Positions 16,760-26,346 of a stretch of 64,000 nt of DNA are shown here, in pieces. The notes below the pieces were generated by a model. That model was not told where the DNA came from. It worked only from the letters and a program-made list of their open reading frames with translations, and searched no databases. Source of the stretch: Cetobacterium ceti (lineage in GTDB: Bacteria; Fusobacteriota; Fusobacteriia; Fusobacteriales; Fusobacteriaceae); assembly GCF_900167275.1 (NCBI RefSeq), contig NZ_FUWX01000013.1:1-64000 (forward strand), read 5' to 3'. Each line of letters opens with the position of its first letter. Position 1 is the first letter of the stretch. The position numbers were made by a program, and so were the translations under genes.

Positions 16760-18919
16760 ATGAGAACCTTGAAAATTGCTTGTTCACAAGCAACACAAAA
16801 TTATTTTTCAACTGAAAGAGAAGTCGTTTTAGCTGAAAATACAGATTTTACAGATGTAGGAGCTGTTGTTATAACAGAAAACGACAATACTATATTAAAA
16901 GCTGTAACTGATACAAAATTTGGAGTACCTGTTTTTATTGTAACAGAAAACAGAGAAAATTTAAGTAAAGAAATAGCTGAAGTGGCTAGTCATATTATTG
17001 ACACTAATAAATATGATTTAGAAAGAAATAGCCATGAAATTGAATCAGCAGTTACAGATTATGAAGATAGAATGTTGCCACCATTTTTCAAAGATTTAAA
17101 TAAATATGCAAAAAGGGGAAATTTACAATTTGATTGTCCCGGACATCAAGGAGGACAATATTTCCGTAAACATCCTGCAGGAAGAGCTTTTTATGATTTC
17201 TATGGAGAAAATTTATTTAGATCAGACATTTGTAATGCTGACGTAGATTTAGGAGATTTATTAATCCATGAAGGATCAGCAATGGATGCAGAAAAGCATG
17301 CAGCAAAAGTTTATAACGCAGATAAAACTTATTTTGTAATGAATGGAACAAGTACTGCTAACTCTGTAGCAATAAGAGCTGCAGTAGCTCCAGGAGATTT
17401 AGTTTTATTCGATAGAAATAATCATAAATCAAACTATAATGCAGCTTTAATTTCTGCTGCAGGAGTTCCAGTTTATTTAGAAACTTCTCGTAACCCATTT
17501 GGATTTATTGGTGGAATAGATGAACATTGTTTTGAAGAAAAGTATATTAGAGAGAAAATTGCAAAAGTAGCTCCAGAAAAAGCTAATTTAGAAAGACCAT
17601 TTAGACTAGCTATAATCCAATTAGGAACTTATGATGGTACAATTTATAATGCAAAACAAGTTGTAGAAAAAATTGGACATCTATGCGATTATATACTATT
17701 TGACTCTGCATGGGTAGGATACGAAGAATTCATTCCTATGATGAGAGATTGTTCTCCATTATTAATAGATTTAAAACCAACAGATCCAGGAATTTTAGTA
17801 ACTCAATCTGTTCATAAACAACAAGCAGGATTCTCACAAACTTCTCAAATTCATAAAAAAGATGCACATGTAAAAGGACAAAAACGTTATATAGATCATA
17901 AACGTTTTAATAATGCTTATATGTTATATGCTTCAACAAGTCCATTTTATCCATTATTTGCAGCATTAGATGTAAACGCTAGAATGCAAGATGGTGAAGC
18001 AGGTAAAAAACTTTGGGCAGATTGTATTAAAATAGGTGTAGAAGCTAGAAAAGATATTCTTAAAAATTGTACTTTATTAAAACCATTTATCCCACCAATG
18101 ATAGAAGGTAAAAAATGGGAAGATTATCCTACAGAGGATATTGCTAATAATATAGAATTCTTCAAATTCCATCCAGGAGAAAAATGGCATTCATTTGAAG
18201 GTTATGGAGAAAATCAATATTTCGTAGACCCAAATAAATTTATGTTAACAACACCAGGAATAAATGTACAAACTGGAGAATATGAAGAGTTCGGTATTCC
18301 AGCTACAATTTTAGCAAACTATTTAAGAGAGAATTTTATTATTCCTGAAAAAAATGATTTAAATTCAATTTTATTTTTAATGACTCCAGCAGAAACTACA
18401 ACTAAAATGAAAGATTTAGTAGCTGAATTTATAAAATTTGAAAATTTAATAAAAAATGATGCACCATTAAATGAAGTATTACCAAGATTATGTAAAAGAT
18501 ATCCAGAACGTTATGCAGGATATACAATTAGAAGACTTTGTCAAGAAATGCACGATTTCTATAAGGCAAATAATGCTAAAGATTATCAGAAAAAATTGTT
18601 CAGAGATGAATATTTACCTGAACCTGCAATGACTCCATATGAAGCAAATATTAATTTAATAAAAAATAATGCAAAATTAATGCCATTAACTGATATAGTT
18701 GGAGAAATAGCATTAGAGGGAGCATTACCATATCCACCAGGATTATTCTGTGTTGCACCAGGAGAAAAATGGAATGAAATCGCTCAAAAATATTTCTTAA
18801 TATTAGAAGAAGGTATTAATAAATTCCCAGGCTTTGCACCAGAAATTCAAGGGGTTTACCTAGAAAATGAAAATAATAAAGTAAAAGCTTATGGATATGT
18901 GTTAGATAAAAAAAATTAA
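16760..18919 (+). CDS. speF: Inducible-type ornithine decarboxylase
   Basis: This PLP enzyme converts ornithine to putrescine and CO2, consuming a proton in the cytoplasm. The 719-residue protein is collinear with E. coli SpeF/SpeC: an N-terminal wing domain, then FDCPGHQGG (124-132), the PLP lysine Lys353 in VHKQQAGFSQTSQIHKK, and ASTSPFYPLFAALD. It ends with the C-terminal block GALPYPPGLFCVAPGE. Similarity is so close over the whole length that ornithine rather than lysine or arginine is the likely substrate. GAGGA precedes the ATG. The antiporter potE follows 21 bases later, giving the classical ornithine-in, putrescine-out acid-response and energy-coupling operon. Confidence 0.96.
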   Translation: MRTLKIACSQATQNYFSTEREVVLAENTDFTDVGAVVITENDNTILKAVTDTKFGVPVFIVTENRENLSKEIAEVASHIIDTNKYDLERNSHEIESAVTDYEDRMLPPFFKDLNKYAKRGNLQFDCPGHQGGQYFRKHPAGRAFYDFYGENLFRSDICNADVDLGDLLIHEGSAMDAEKHAAKVYNADKTYFVMNGTSTANSVAIRAAVAPGDLVLFDRNNHKSNYNAALISAAGVPVYLETSRNPFGFIGGIDEHCFEEKYIREKIAKVAPEKANLERPFRLAIIQLGTYDGTIYNAKQVVEKIGHLCDYILFDSAWVGYEEFIPMMRDCSPLLIDLKPTDPGILVTQSVHKQQAGFSQTSQIHKKDAHVKGQKRYIDHKRFNNAYMLYASTSPFYPLFAALDVNARMQDGEAGKKLWADCIKIGVEARKDILKNCTLLKPFIPPMIEGKKWEDYPTEDIANNIEFFKFHPGEKWHSFEGYGENQYFVDPNKFMLTTPGINVQTGEYEEFGIPATILANYLRENFIIPEKNDLNSILFLMTPAETTTKMKDLVAEFIKFENLIKNDAPLNEVLPRLCKRYPERYAGYTIRRLCQEMHDFYKANNAKDYQKKLFRDEYLPEPAMTPYEANINLIKNNAKLMPLTDIVGEIALEGALPYPPGLFCVAPGEKWNEIAQKYFLILEEGINKFPGFAPEIQGVYLENENNKVKAYGYVLDKKN

Positions 18920-18940
18920 TAAGAAGAGGATAATAAAATC

Positions 18941-20260
18941 ATGGGTGTTAAAAAAGATAAAATGAGTGTTACGCAGTTGACGATAATAACTGCAATAAAT
19001 ATGATGGGTTCAGGGATTATAATGCTACCAACTAAATTAGCAGAAGTTGGAACAATGTCAATTCTTTCATGGGTTGTAACAGTATTAGGAGCTTTAGCAT
19101 TAGCTTATTCCTTTGCTCAATGTGGAATGTTTACCAGAAAAAATGGTGGAATGGGAGGTTATGCCGAGTATTCCTTTGGTAAAGCAGGAAGTTTTATGGC
19201 AAACTATACCTATAGTGTTTCTTTATTGATTGCCAATGCAGCAATAGCTATTTCTGCAGTTGGATATGCTTCTGTTTTAATGGGAATGGAATTATCTCCA
19301 TTAGCAGTTGGATTATGGACAATATTTACATTATGGTTAGCAACAGTATTAAACTTTGGTGGAGCAAGAATAACAGGAAGACTAAGTTCTTTTACTGTAT
19401 GGGGAGTTATTATTCCAGTATTTATAATAAGTATATTTGGGTGGTTTTGGTTCAGTGGTGATTTATATATTAAATCATGGAACCCACATCATTTATCATT
19501 CTTTACTGGAGTTAGTGATTCTATTGCAATAACTTTATGGGCATTTTTAGGACTTGAATCAGCAGCGGCAAATATGGATGCAGTTGAAAATCCTAAAAAA
19601 AATGTACCTATAGCTTGTTTAGGTGGAACAATTGGAGTTGCTATAATTTATATAGTATCTACAAATGTTATGGCAGGTATAGTTCCTAACTTAGATTTAT
19701 TACATTCAAACGCTCCTTTTGGATTGGCATTTGCTTTAATGTTTAATCCATTAGCAGGGAAAATAGTTATGGGATTAATGGTTATTTCTTGTTTCGGATC
19801 TCTTTTAGGTTGGCAATTTACAATTGCTCAAGTATTTAAAGGTGGAGCTGAAGAAGGATATTTTCCTAAAGTTTTTGAAAAATTAACAGGAAATGGAGTT
19901 CCTTTATTAGGAATGTTAATTATAACTATTATTCAAAGTCTGTTATCTTTAATGACAATTAGCCCAACTCTTGCTAAACAATTTTATATTTTAGTAAATT
20001 TAGCAGTTGTTACTAATGTTATTCCATATTTGTTATCTATGGCTTCAGTTAAAGTAATGCAAAAAGAAGAACATGTAAATGAACATAAATCAAAAATTAC
20101 AAATATTATTGCAATGATAGCTTCTATATATAGTTTATATGCTTTATATACAGCTGGATTTGAAGCAATGATGTATGGTTCAATTGTAACTTTTGCTGGT
20201 TGGACTTTATATGGTATAGTTTCTTATAAATATAATAAAGATTATGAAGAAGTAAAATAG
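18941..20260 (+). CDS. potE: Putrescine:ornithine antiporter
   Basis: This 439-residue APC carrier has about 12 membrane segments. The N-terminal run MMGSGIIMLPTKLAEVGT and the GGMGGYAEYSFGK block match E. coli PotE closely. It exchanges external ornithine for internal putrescine, which keeps SpeF supplied and generates a proton gradient indirectly. It is the second gene of the operon, 21 bases after speF, and ends at a strong terminator. Confidence 0.94.
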   Translation: MGVKKDKMSVTQLTIITAINMMGSGIIMLPTKLAEVGTMSILSWVVTVLGALALAYSFAQCGMFTRKNGGMGGYAEYSFGKAGSFMANYTYSVSLLIANAAIAISAVGYASVLMGMELSPLAVGLWTIFTLWLATVLNFGGARITGRLSSFTVWGVIIPVFIISIFGWFWFSGDLYIKSWNPHHLSFFTGVSDSIAITLWAFLGLESAAANMDAVENPKKNVPIACLGGTIGVAIIYIVSTNVMAGIVPNLDLLHSNAPFGLAFALMFNPLAGKIVMGLMVISCFGSLLGWQFTIAQVFKGGAEEGYFPKVFEKLTGNGVPLLGMLIITIIQSLLSLMTISPTLAKQFYILVNLAVVTNVIPYLLSMASVKVMQKEEHVNEHKSKITNIIAMIASIYSLYALYTAGFEAMMYGSIVTFAGWTLYGIVSYKYNKDYEEVK

Positions 20261-20271
20261 ATTGTATTTTC

Positions 20272-20306
20272 ACCTCCTTAGAAAATTTCTAGGGAGGTTT
20301 TTTTTA
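20272..20306 (+). terminator. Intrinsic terminator of speF-potE
   Basis: ACCTCC (20272-20277) pairs with GGAGGT (20293-20298), and the stem continues inward almost to a three-base loop. A run of eight or more T follows. Confidence 0.93.
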
Positions 20307-20374
20307 TAAAAAAAGGTTTTAAAAAATAAATTTATAAATATTTTATATAGGCAAAATCTAGGGGAGGAAATAGA

Positions 20375-20872
20375 TTGAATTTAGAAACGATATTTTTAAG
20401 ACTAATTTTATCAACAATATTAGGTGGAATTTTTGGTTTAGAAAGAGAATTAAAAAATAAACCAGCTGGATTTATAACTTTAATTTTAGTATCTTTAGGA
20501 GCAACTGCAATAGCTCTTATTCATGAAGAATTAGTTATGAAAAAAATAGAATTCATAAAGTTAAATCCTCATTTAGTAAATGGCTTTGATTTTTATGATG
20601 TTAAACTTCCAGGACAAGTTATAACAGGGGTTGGATTTATAGGTGGAGGAGTTATTATTTATAATAAAGACAAAGTATCAGGACTTACCACAGCAGCTCT
20701 TTTATGGATTACAGCTGCAATGGGATTAGCAATTGGATATGGATTTATTTTTTTATCTTTTTCTATTTTTTTTATAGTAATTATTACTTTAATTTTAATG
20801 AGATTGATTGAAGAGAAATATATTTTTAAATTAAGAAAAAAAATATTGAAAAAGGATGAAGATGACTTGTGA
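20375..20872 (+). CDS. MgtC/SapB-family membrane protein
   Basis: This 165-residue inner-membrane protein has four to five helices. Signature pieces are GGIFGLERELKNKPAGF near residue 16, and GVGFIGGGVIIYNKDKVSGLTTAALLW near 90. In pathogens MgtC acts on F-ATPase or cation homeostasis under low Mg; here the role is inferred from family only. The C-terminal cytoplasmic tail is short and lacks the extra ACT-like domain of longer MgtC proteins. The start is TTG at 20375, fixed by GGGGAGG seven bases upstream. Confidence 0.85.
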   Translation: MNLETIFLRLILSTILGGIFGLERELKNKPAGFITLILVSLGATAIALIHEELVMKKIEFIKLNPHLVNGFDFYDVKLPGQVITGVGFIGGGVIIYNKDKVSGLTTAALLWITAAMGLAIGYGFIFLSFSIFFIVIITLILMRLIEEKYIFKLRKKILKKDEDDL

Positions 20873-20905
20873 TATAATAAATATATATATTACAAGGAGG
20901 TTTTT

Positions 20906-21460
20906 ATGAAAATTTTATGGATTGATACAGAAACAACAGGATTATCAGCTAATGCAGCACCTATTCAAATATCTGGAATAATAACTATTGATGATGAAGT
21001 TAAAGAGGAATTTAATATATTTTTAAAACCTTTTGAAGGGGCTACGATAGAAGATGAAGCCTTAGCTGTTCACGGACTAACAATGGAAGAAATAAATAAA
21101 TTTCAAGAAAGTAATGAAGGATATAATCAATTAATCGAAATTTTTAATAAATATATAAATAAATATGATAGAGAAGATAAATTTATTGTTGCAGGTTATA
21201 ATGTGGACTTTGATTTAAAACAACTTAGAAAATTGGCAGAAGTTCATAAGGATAGATACATAAATTCTTATTTAAGTTATTCAAAAATAGATCCATTACA
21301 ATTAATAGTGCCTTTACAAGTTTTAAATAAACTACCAAAATTAGAAAATAATAAATTAGAAACATGGTGTAAATATTTTAATATACAACTTAAAGCTCAT
21401 GATAGTTTGGAAGATATTAGAGCTACAAGAACTTTATTTTATAAAATGATGGAAAAGTAG
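20906..21460 (+). CDS. DnaQ-like (DEDDh) 3'-5' exonuclease
   Basis: This 184-residue protein has the exonuclease I motif WIDTETTGLSA (Asp7 and Glu9), the second acidic residue in GYNVDFDL, and the third motif HDSLEDIRAT (His and Asp spaced by four), as in DEDDh nucleases. It is stand-alone, not fused to a polymerase, so it could act in DNA proofreading, repair or RNA trimming. AAGGAGG precedes the ATG. A TGATATAAT extended -10 element overlaps the end of mgtC. The 2-hydroxyacid dehydrogenase gene follows 16 bases later, probably on the same transcript. Confidence 0.88.
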   Translation: MKILWIDTETTGLSANAAPIQISGIITIDDEVKEEFNIFLKPFEGATIEDEALAVHGLTMEEINKFQESNEGYNQLIEIFNKYINKYDREDKFIVAGYNVDFDLKQLRKLAEVHKDRYINSYLSYSKIDPLQLIVPLQVLNKLPKLENNKLETWCKYFNIQLKAHDSLEDIRATRTLFYKMMEK

Positions 21461-21476
21461 AAAACAGGAGATAGTT

Positions 21477-22448
21477 ATGAAGGTTTTAGCATTTGCAGTA
21501 AGGGAAGATGAAAAGGAATTTTTTAAAAAATATGGACAAGAATATAATATCAAAATAGATTATATCAGTGAAAATTTAACAGAAAATAATGCGGACTTGT
21601 GTAAAGGATATAATGGTGTTATATTTTTAGGAAATTGTACTGTGAATAAGATAGTATTAGAAAAATTAAATAGTTTTGGAATAAAATATATATCTAATAG
21701 AAGTGCGGGCTTTAACAATATAGATTTGAAAGTTGCAAAACAATTGGGAATAAAAGTTTCAAATGCTAATTATTCGCCATATTCTGTAGGAGAATATGCA
21801 GTTATGCTAGGAATTATGTTATTGAGAAAATTACCTCAAACAATAAAAAATGTAGAAAAAAATAACTATTCATTATATGGATTAATGGGTAGAGAAGTAA
21901 GAAATCAAACAATTGGAATTATAGGAACTGGTAAAATTGGAACAATAGTAGGTAATATTTATAAGGCTATGGGAGCTGAAGTACTAGCCTATGATTTATA
22001 TCCAAATTCTAAAGATTTTAAATATGTTTCTTTAGAAATGCTTTTAAAAACTAGCGATATAATTTCTTTACATTCCCCTTTAACAGAAGAGAATAGACAC
22101 TTATTAAATGAAAAGAATATGAAATTGTTAAAAGAAAATGTTATTATAGTAAATACAGCTAGAGGACCTTTAATTGATACAGGAGCATTAATTAAAGAGT
22201 TAGAAGAAAAGAAAATAGGTGGAGTAGGACTAGATACATTAGAAGGAGAATTAAATATTTTTCATAGAGATTGCTCAAAAAAAGCATATGAAAATATATA
22301 TTTAGATAAATTAAAAACTTTTGATAATGTTATTATAACTCCTCATTCAGCATTTTATACAGATCAAGCTATAGAAGATATGGTTCAAGCTGGTATAAAA
22401 AATATGGTAGATTTATTATTAAAAGGATATTCAGATAATTTATTATAA
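21477..22448 (+). CDS. D-2-hydroxyacid dehydrogenase (D-lactate dehydrogenase family)
   Basis: The 323-residue NAD enzyme carries IGIIGTGKIGTIVGNIYKAMG as its nucleotide-binding loop. The catalytic triad is the Arg in NTARGPLID, the Glu in LDTLEGE and the His in ITPHSAFYTD. The overall pattern, including GYNGVIFLGN and NRSAGFNNIDL, fits D-lactate or D-2-hydroxyisocaproate dehydrogenases of anaerobes. Those reduce 2-oxo acids to regenerate NAD during fermentation. The exact substrate cannot be decided. It ends at a bidirectional terminator facing fetB. Confidence 0.85.
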   Translation: MKVLAFAVREDEKEFFKKYGQEYNIKIDYISENLTENNADLCKGYNGVIFLGNCTVNKIVLEKLNSFGIKYISNRSAGFNNIDLKVAKQLGIKVSNANYSPYSVGEYAVMLGIMLLRKLPQTIKNVEKNNYSLYGLMGREVRNQTIGIIGTGKIGTIVGNIYKAMGAEVLAYDLYPNSKDFKYVSLEMLLKTSDIISLHSPLTEENRHLLNEKNMKLLKENVIIVNTARGPLIDTGALIKELEEKKIGGVGLDTLEGELNIFHRDCSKKAYENIYLDKLKTFDNVIITPHSAFYTDQAIEDMVQAGIKNMVDLLLKGYSDNLL

Positions 22449-22451
22449 AAA

Positions 22452-22479
22452 AAGAGATCTAAATTTAGATCTCTTTTTT
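22452..22479. terminator. Bidirectional terminator
   Basis: AGAGATCTAAA and TTTAGATCTCT form a long palindrome flanked by A-run and T-run. It lies between the convergent dehydrogenase and fetB genes. Confidence 0.9.
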
Positions 22480-22481
22480 GT

Positions 22482-23258
22482 TTAGAAACGTTCATCTAAT
22501 ATAGAATATTTATCAAAATAAAATTTAGAAATTAAACTCATTAAAATATATGTGGAGAAAAATCTAGAAGTGAAAATACCTAAAGTTATAGCAATTTGAT
22601 ATTTAATAGCATTTATAGGTAAAACACCTCCTAAAATTTGTCCGGTCATCATTCCAGGAAGTGATACGACTCCCACATTGGCCATCATTGCTAAATTTGG
22701 TTTTAAACTTAAACTAATAGAACTAGCAATATAAGGACTAATGGCTTCTTTTTTATTGGCTCCAAGTCCAATTGCAAAAAGATACTCATCTTCATTTTTT
22801 TTAATATTTTTAATAAAATCTCCTAAAGCTACAATAAGGCCATTCATACTATTTCCAAGAATCATTCCAGTAATTGGAATTAAATACATAGCATTAAATA
22901 TATTTTTTAATTTTAATAACAGAATATTAAAAAATATAAAATTTATAATAACAGGAAAAGTAATGGCTAAAAATATAATTAAGTATAATTTTATTTCTTT
23001 TAATGGAATTTCTAAGGAAACAGTCCAAACAGCAAAGGAAATCATAAGAAGAATATATAATATATTTACAAAAGAATTATTTAATTTAAAAATATATTGC
23101 AAATATATACCAACAAGTATTAATTGACCAATCATTCTTCCAATTGATGTTACAGATCGTTTTATAAGAGAAATTTTCAAATTTTTCATTATAAAAAATA
23201 TAGGTACTATAGTAAAAAGAAAAAATAAAAGAGAAAAATAGCTTATATTTTCATTCAT
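22482..23258 (-). CDS. fetB: FetB-like ABC exporter permease (UPF0014)
   Basis: The 258-residue membrane protein has about six to seven helices. It carries UPF0014 signatures: RMIGQLILVGIYLQYIF near residue 41, ITGMILGNSMNGL near 131, and LMANVGVVSLPGMMTGQILGG near 190. In E. coli the FetAB pair exports iron and protects against peroxide. The start ATG shares one base with the fetA stop, so the two subunits are coupled. Iron export is an inference from family. The other published annotation for the family is generic metal resistance. Confidence 0.83.
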   Translation of the reverse strand: MNENISYFSLLFFLFTIVPIFFIMKNLKISLIKRSVTSIGRMIGQLILVGIYLQYIFKLNNSFVNILYILLMISFAVWTVSLEIPLKEIKLYLIIFLAITFPVIINFIFFNILLLKLKNIFNAMYLIPITGMILGNSMNGLIVALGDFIKNIKKNEDEYLFAIGLGANKKEAISPYIASSISLSLKPNLAMMANVGVVSLPGMMTGQILGGVLPINAIKYQIAITLGIFTSRFFSTYILMSLISKFYFDKYSILDERF

Positions 23259-23887
23259 TATAATCTGATCTCCTTAAATTTATTTAAACTAGGAACTTTA
23301 TCATGGGTAACCATGATAACAGTTTTATCTGTATCCCCTATATATGAGATTATTTTTTCTTTTAAATCCATATCTAAAGAAGATGTAATCTCATCAAATA
23401 TCCAAATATCTTTATCAAGAATTAAAGCAATGAGAAAGCCTATTCTTTGTTTTTCACCTCCAGAGAGGCTATTTATCTCTTTGGATAAAATGTCTGTATT
23501 AAGATTTAAAAATAATAATATATTTTCTATTTTTTCGAGATTAAATTTAATATGACTATTATTTTTATAGGAAAGAATCTCTTTTATTAGAGAAAAAATG
23601 TTTAAATTACGAAAACTCATCTTTTGGGATAAATAACCTATATTTTGTCTTAAATTATCAATATTATTTTCATTTAATAATATATTATTAATATATATTT
23701 CCCCACTTATGGGTTTTTTTAAACCCATAATAAGTTTTAATAAGGTTGTTTTTCCAGAACCAGATGGAGTTGAAATAATAATTTTTTCACCTTTTTTTAC
23801 TTCTAAATTAAAATTTTCTAATAGAATATGTTCTTTAAATCCTAAAGAAATATTTTTCATTTTAATAACATAAGTCAAAGGGGACAT
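23258..23887 (-). CDS. fetA: FetA-like ABC transporter ATPase
   Basis: The 209-residue ATPase has Walker A PSGSGKTT near residue 41, the Q-loop YLSQ, the signature SLSGGEKQR near 141 and Walker B IWIFDEITSSLD, followed by the switch His in MVTHD. Short length and pairing with a UPF0014 permease make it the FetA subunit. AGGAGG nine bases before the ATG at 23887 supports that start. An extended -10 element (TGATATAAT) precedes it by about 40 bases. Confidence 0.85.
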   Translation of the reverse strand: MSPLTYVIKMKNISLGFKEHILLENFNLEVKKGEKIIISTPSGSGKTTLLKLIMGLKKPISGEIYINNILLNENNIDNLRQNIGYLSQKMSFRNLNIFSLIKEILSYKNNSHIKFNLEKIENILLFLNLNTDILSKEINSLSGGEKQRIGFLIALILDKDIWIFDEITSSLDMDLKEKIISYIGDTDKTVIMVTHDKVPSLNKFKEIRL

Positions 23888-24089
23888 TTATAAAAACCTC
23901 CTAAAATATTTTATATATTTATTATATCATAAGTTCCCTTAGTGACATAAGTGTCTTATAGAACATATAAATTATTGAAAAATATAATATTTAAAAAAAT
24001 ATAAATTATAGATACATTTTTATTAATTTACGTCACATAGTTATCACAATTAATTATTAATTAATGTAATCGATAATTTTAATTTTAAT

Positions 24090-24119
24090 AAAAAAATATG
24101 GAAGAGGCTATCTTCCATA
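24090..24119 (-). terminator. Intrinsic terminator of the hydrogenase-rubrerythrin gene
   Basis: TATGGAAGA (24097-24105) pairs with TCTTCCATA (24111-24119). On the minus strand a seven-T run follows. Confidence 0.9.
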
Positions 24120-24141
24120 CAGTAAAAATATTAGTAGCTTA

Positions 24142-26193
24142 TTAATAATTTTCTTTTCTAACTTCAAAGAATCCTTGAGCATATGAACAAACTTCACATA
24201 TATCTGGAGCCTTTCTTCCAATAACTAAATGTCCACAGTTAATACACTCCCAAATAGATTCTTCAGATTTTTCAAATACTTTTTTCATTTCAACATTATT
24301 TAAAAGTTTACGATATCTATCTTCATGGGCTTTTTCAATTCTAGCTACATTTCTGAATTTTTTAGCTAATTCAAAGAATCCTTCTTCATCAGCTTCTCTA
24401 GCAAACTTATCATACATACTAGTCCACTCATAATTTTCTCCTTCAGCTGCATGAAGTAAATTATCTTCAGTTCCGCCTAAAAATCCTAATTCTTTAAACC
24501 ATAGTTTAGAGTGTTCTCTTTCATTTCCAGCAGTTTTTAAGAAAATATCATGGATTTGTTCATAACCTTCATTTTTAGCAACATCAGCGAAAAATGTATA
24601 TTTATTTCTAGCAATTGATTCTCCTGCTAAAGCATCTAATAAATTCTTTTCAGTTTTAGTTCCTTTATAGATATTTTCTTTTTTATCTTCCTTAGCATCA
24701 TCTTCAATTTTAATAAAATTAGAACCTGGTTGTTTACAAATTGGGCAAACAAAACCTTCTTCTATTTCTCCTTCATGAATATATCCACAAATTGGACAAC
24801 GATATTTAACCATTTCTTTTCCTCCTAAGTCTGTACTTCTATTAAAGTATATTGTATGTAACATTTTTTCTGCTAATTCACTTAAAGGTTTACCATAAAA
24901 ATCCTCATAAAGAGCTTTTATTTCTTTATTTTCATGGCTTGATCTTAATTTTAATTGAGCATCTCTTTTATATAATCCGTTAATACGTTTTTCTCTTAAG
25001 GTATCTCCTTTAAATTCCATATCTTTTGGCTGTCCACCTCCACCTATGCAACCTCCAGGACAAGTCATTACCTCAATAAAATGATAATTTTTATCACTTG
25101 TTTTTAATTTTTCAATAAATTGAGATGCATTTTTAGTTCCATATATAACTGCAATATTAATATCTATATTATTAATAGTAAGAGTAGCTTCTTTTATTCC
25201 TTCCATTCCCCGAACTTCTTCTAAGTCATAAAAGTGATCTGGAGGATTTTTACCTGTTAAATAAAAATAAGATGTTCTTAAAGCAGCTTCCATAACACCA
25301 CCAGTATTTGCAAAAATGACACCAGCTCCAGAAGCTTCACCCATTAATTTATCATACATACTATCTTCTAAATTAGAAAAATCAATATTTTTTTCTTTTG
25401 CCCATATAGCTAATTCTCTAGTTGTAATAACATAATCCATGTCTCTCATATTATCAATATTATAATATTTTCCAGAAGCATTCATTTCTTCTCTTTTAAT
25501 TTCAAATTTTTTAGCAGTACAAGGTGTAACAGCTACATTGATAATTTTTGTAGGATCAATTCCCATTTTTTTAGCAAAATAAGTTTTAATAGTTGGACCT
25601 TGCATTCCAATAGGACTTTTAGCCGTTGATAAATGATCTAGCATATCAGGATGATAAGTTTCAGCATATTTTACCCAAGCAGGACAACAACTTGTAAATT
25701 GAGGTAAAGGTTTAGTATTGTTTTGAATACGATCTAAAAGTTCACTAGCTTCCTCAATAATAGTTAAATCTGCAGCAAAGTTTGTATCTAAAATATAATT
25801 CCCACCTAATTTTCTCAATAAGGAAACCATTTTTCCTTCTACAAAAGTTCCATCTTCTATTCCAAATTCTTCACCAAGAGAAATCCTTATAGCTGGAGAA
25901 GTTGAAAATATTATTATTTTATCTTTATCATTTTCAATAATATTTTGAACTTTTTGATAGTCATAAACTTCTGTTATACTAGAAACAGGACAAACATTTG
26001 CGCATTGGCCACAATTTATACAAACAGCAATATCATTTGTATTTTCTAATGAATAATGTCCATTTACACCAATATAATCTGTACAAATATTTTTACAAAG
26101 TCCGCATTTTATACAGAGTTCTTCATGTCTACAAATAGATGGATTATCCTTTTCAATTGCAACTCTAATATCTGTTGATAGATGTTTACTCAT
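24142..26193 (-). CDS. [FeFe]-hydrogenase / rubredoxin / rubrerythrin fusion protein
   Basis: 683 residues in four blocks. Residues 20-75 hold two [4Fe-4S] ferredoxin motifs (Cys27, 30, 33, 37 and Cys58, 61, 64, 68). Residues 90-445 are the H-cluster domain: L1 TSCCPAW with Cys169 (proton-relay position) and Cys170, L2 TPCTAKKFE with Cys225, and L3 [15 protein letters not shown] with Cys378 and Cys382. Residues 462-490 form a rubredoxin-like site (Cys466, 469, 483, 486). Residues 511-683 are a complete rubrerythrin: Glu524, the NEREH pair near 558-561, EADEEGF near 600, IEKAH near 620, then a second rubredoxin site (Cys650, 653, 666, 669). The implied reaction is H2 oxidation feeding peroxide reduction within one chain, which is inference. 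It is monocistronic, with its own promoter, operators and terminator. Confidence 0.92.
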   Translation of the reverse strand: MSKHLSTDIRVAIEKDNPSICRHEELCIKCGLCKNICTDYIGVNGHYSLENTNDIAVCINCGQCANVCPVSSITEVYDYQKVQNIIENDKDKIIIFSTSPAIRISLGEEFGIEDGTFVEGKMVSLLRKLGGNYILDTNFAADLTIIEEASELLDRIQNNTKPLPQFTSCCPAWVKYAETYHPDMLDHLSTAKSPIGMQGPTIKTYFAKKMGIDPTKIINVAVTPCTAKKFEIKREEMNASGKYYNIDNMRDMDYVITTRELAIWAKEKNIDFSNLEDSMYDKLMGEASGAGVIFANTGGVMEAALRTSYFYLTGKNPPDHFYDLEEVRGMEGIKEATLTINNIDINIAVIYGTKNASQFIEKLKTSDKNYHFIEVMTCPGGCIGGGGQPKDMEFKGDTLREKRINGLYKRDAQLKLRSSHENKEIKALYEDFYGKPLSELAEKMLHTIYFNRSTDLGGKEMVKYRCPICGYIHEGEIEEGFVCPICKQPGSNFIKIEDDAKEDKKENIYKGTKTEKNLLDALAGESIARNKYTFFADVAKNEGYEQIHDIFLKTAGNEREHSKLWFKELGFLGGTEDNLLHAAEGENYEWTSMYDKFAREADEEGFFELAKKFRNVARIEKAHEDRYRKLLNNVEMKKVFEKSEESIWECINCGHLVIGRKAPDICEVCSYAQGFFEVRKENY

Positions 26194-26225
26194 ATTATTC
26201 CTTTCAATATTTTATTAGCATTGGT

Positions 26226-26266
26226 TTACAAAATAGTAATGAGTATAATTTTGTAATTCACAAAAT
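26226..26266. promoter_or_regulatory. Operator cluster in front of the hydrogenase-rubrerythrin gene
   Basis: TTACAAAAT (26226-26234), ATTTTGTAA (26248-26256) and TCACAAAAT (26258-26266) give two nested inverted repeats. The tighter one is ATTTTGT-N5-ACAAAAT (26248-26266). They lie just downstream of the -10 box, where a bound repressor would block transcription. Confidence 0.5.
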
Positions 26267-26268
26267 AA

Positions 26269-26297
26269 ATATTACTCCTATATTTTTAAATTGTCAA
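26269..26297 (-). promoter_or_regulatory. Sigma-70 promoter of the hydrogenase-rubrerythrin gene
   Basis: On the minus strand TTGACA (26297-26292) is followed after exactly 17 bp by TAATAT (26274-26269), about 76 bases upstream of the ATG. Confidence 0.75.
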
Positions 26298-26302
26298 TAT
26301 AT

Positions 26303-26341
26303 AAAAAAAAATCCTTAGAATTTGTATTAAATTCTAAGGAT
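26303..26341 (-). terminator. Intrinsic terminator after the 145-residue membrane gene
   Basis: ATCCTTAGAATTT (26311-26323) pairs perfectly with AAATTCTAAGGAT (26329-26341). On the minus strand an eight-T run follows. Confidence 0.92.
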
Positions 26342-26346
26342 TTATA

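Noticed and set aside
16760-18919. Lysine or arginine decarboxylase
   Set aside because: The length, the collinear similarity to SpeF and the adjacent PotE-type antiporter all favour ornithine.
22741-23127. Open frame on the plus strand opposite fetB
   Set aside because: It lies wholly within the well-supported FetB gene, lacks a ribosome binding site, and its translation has no family features.
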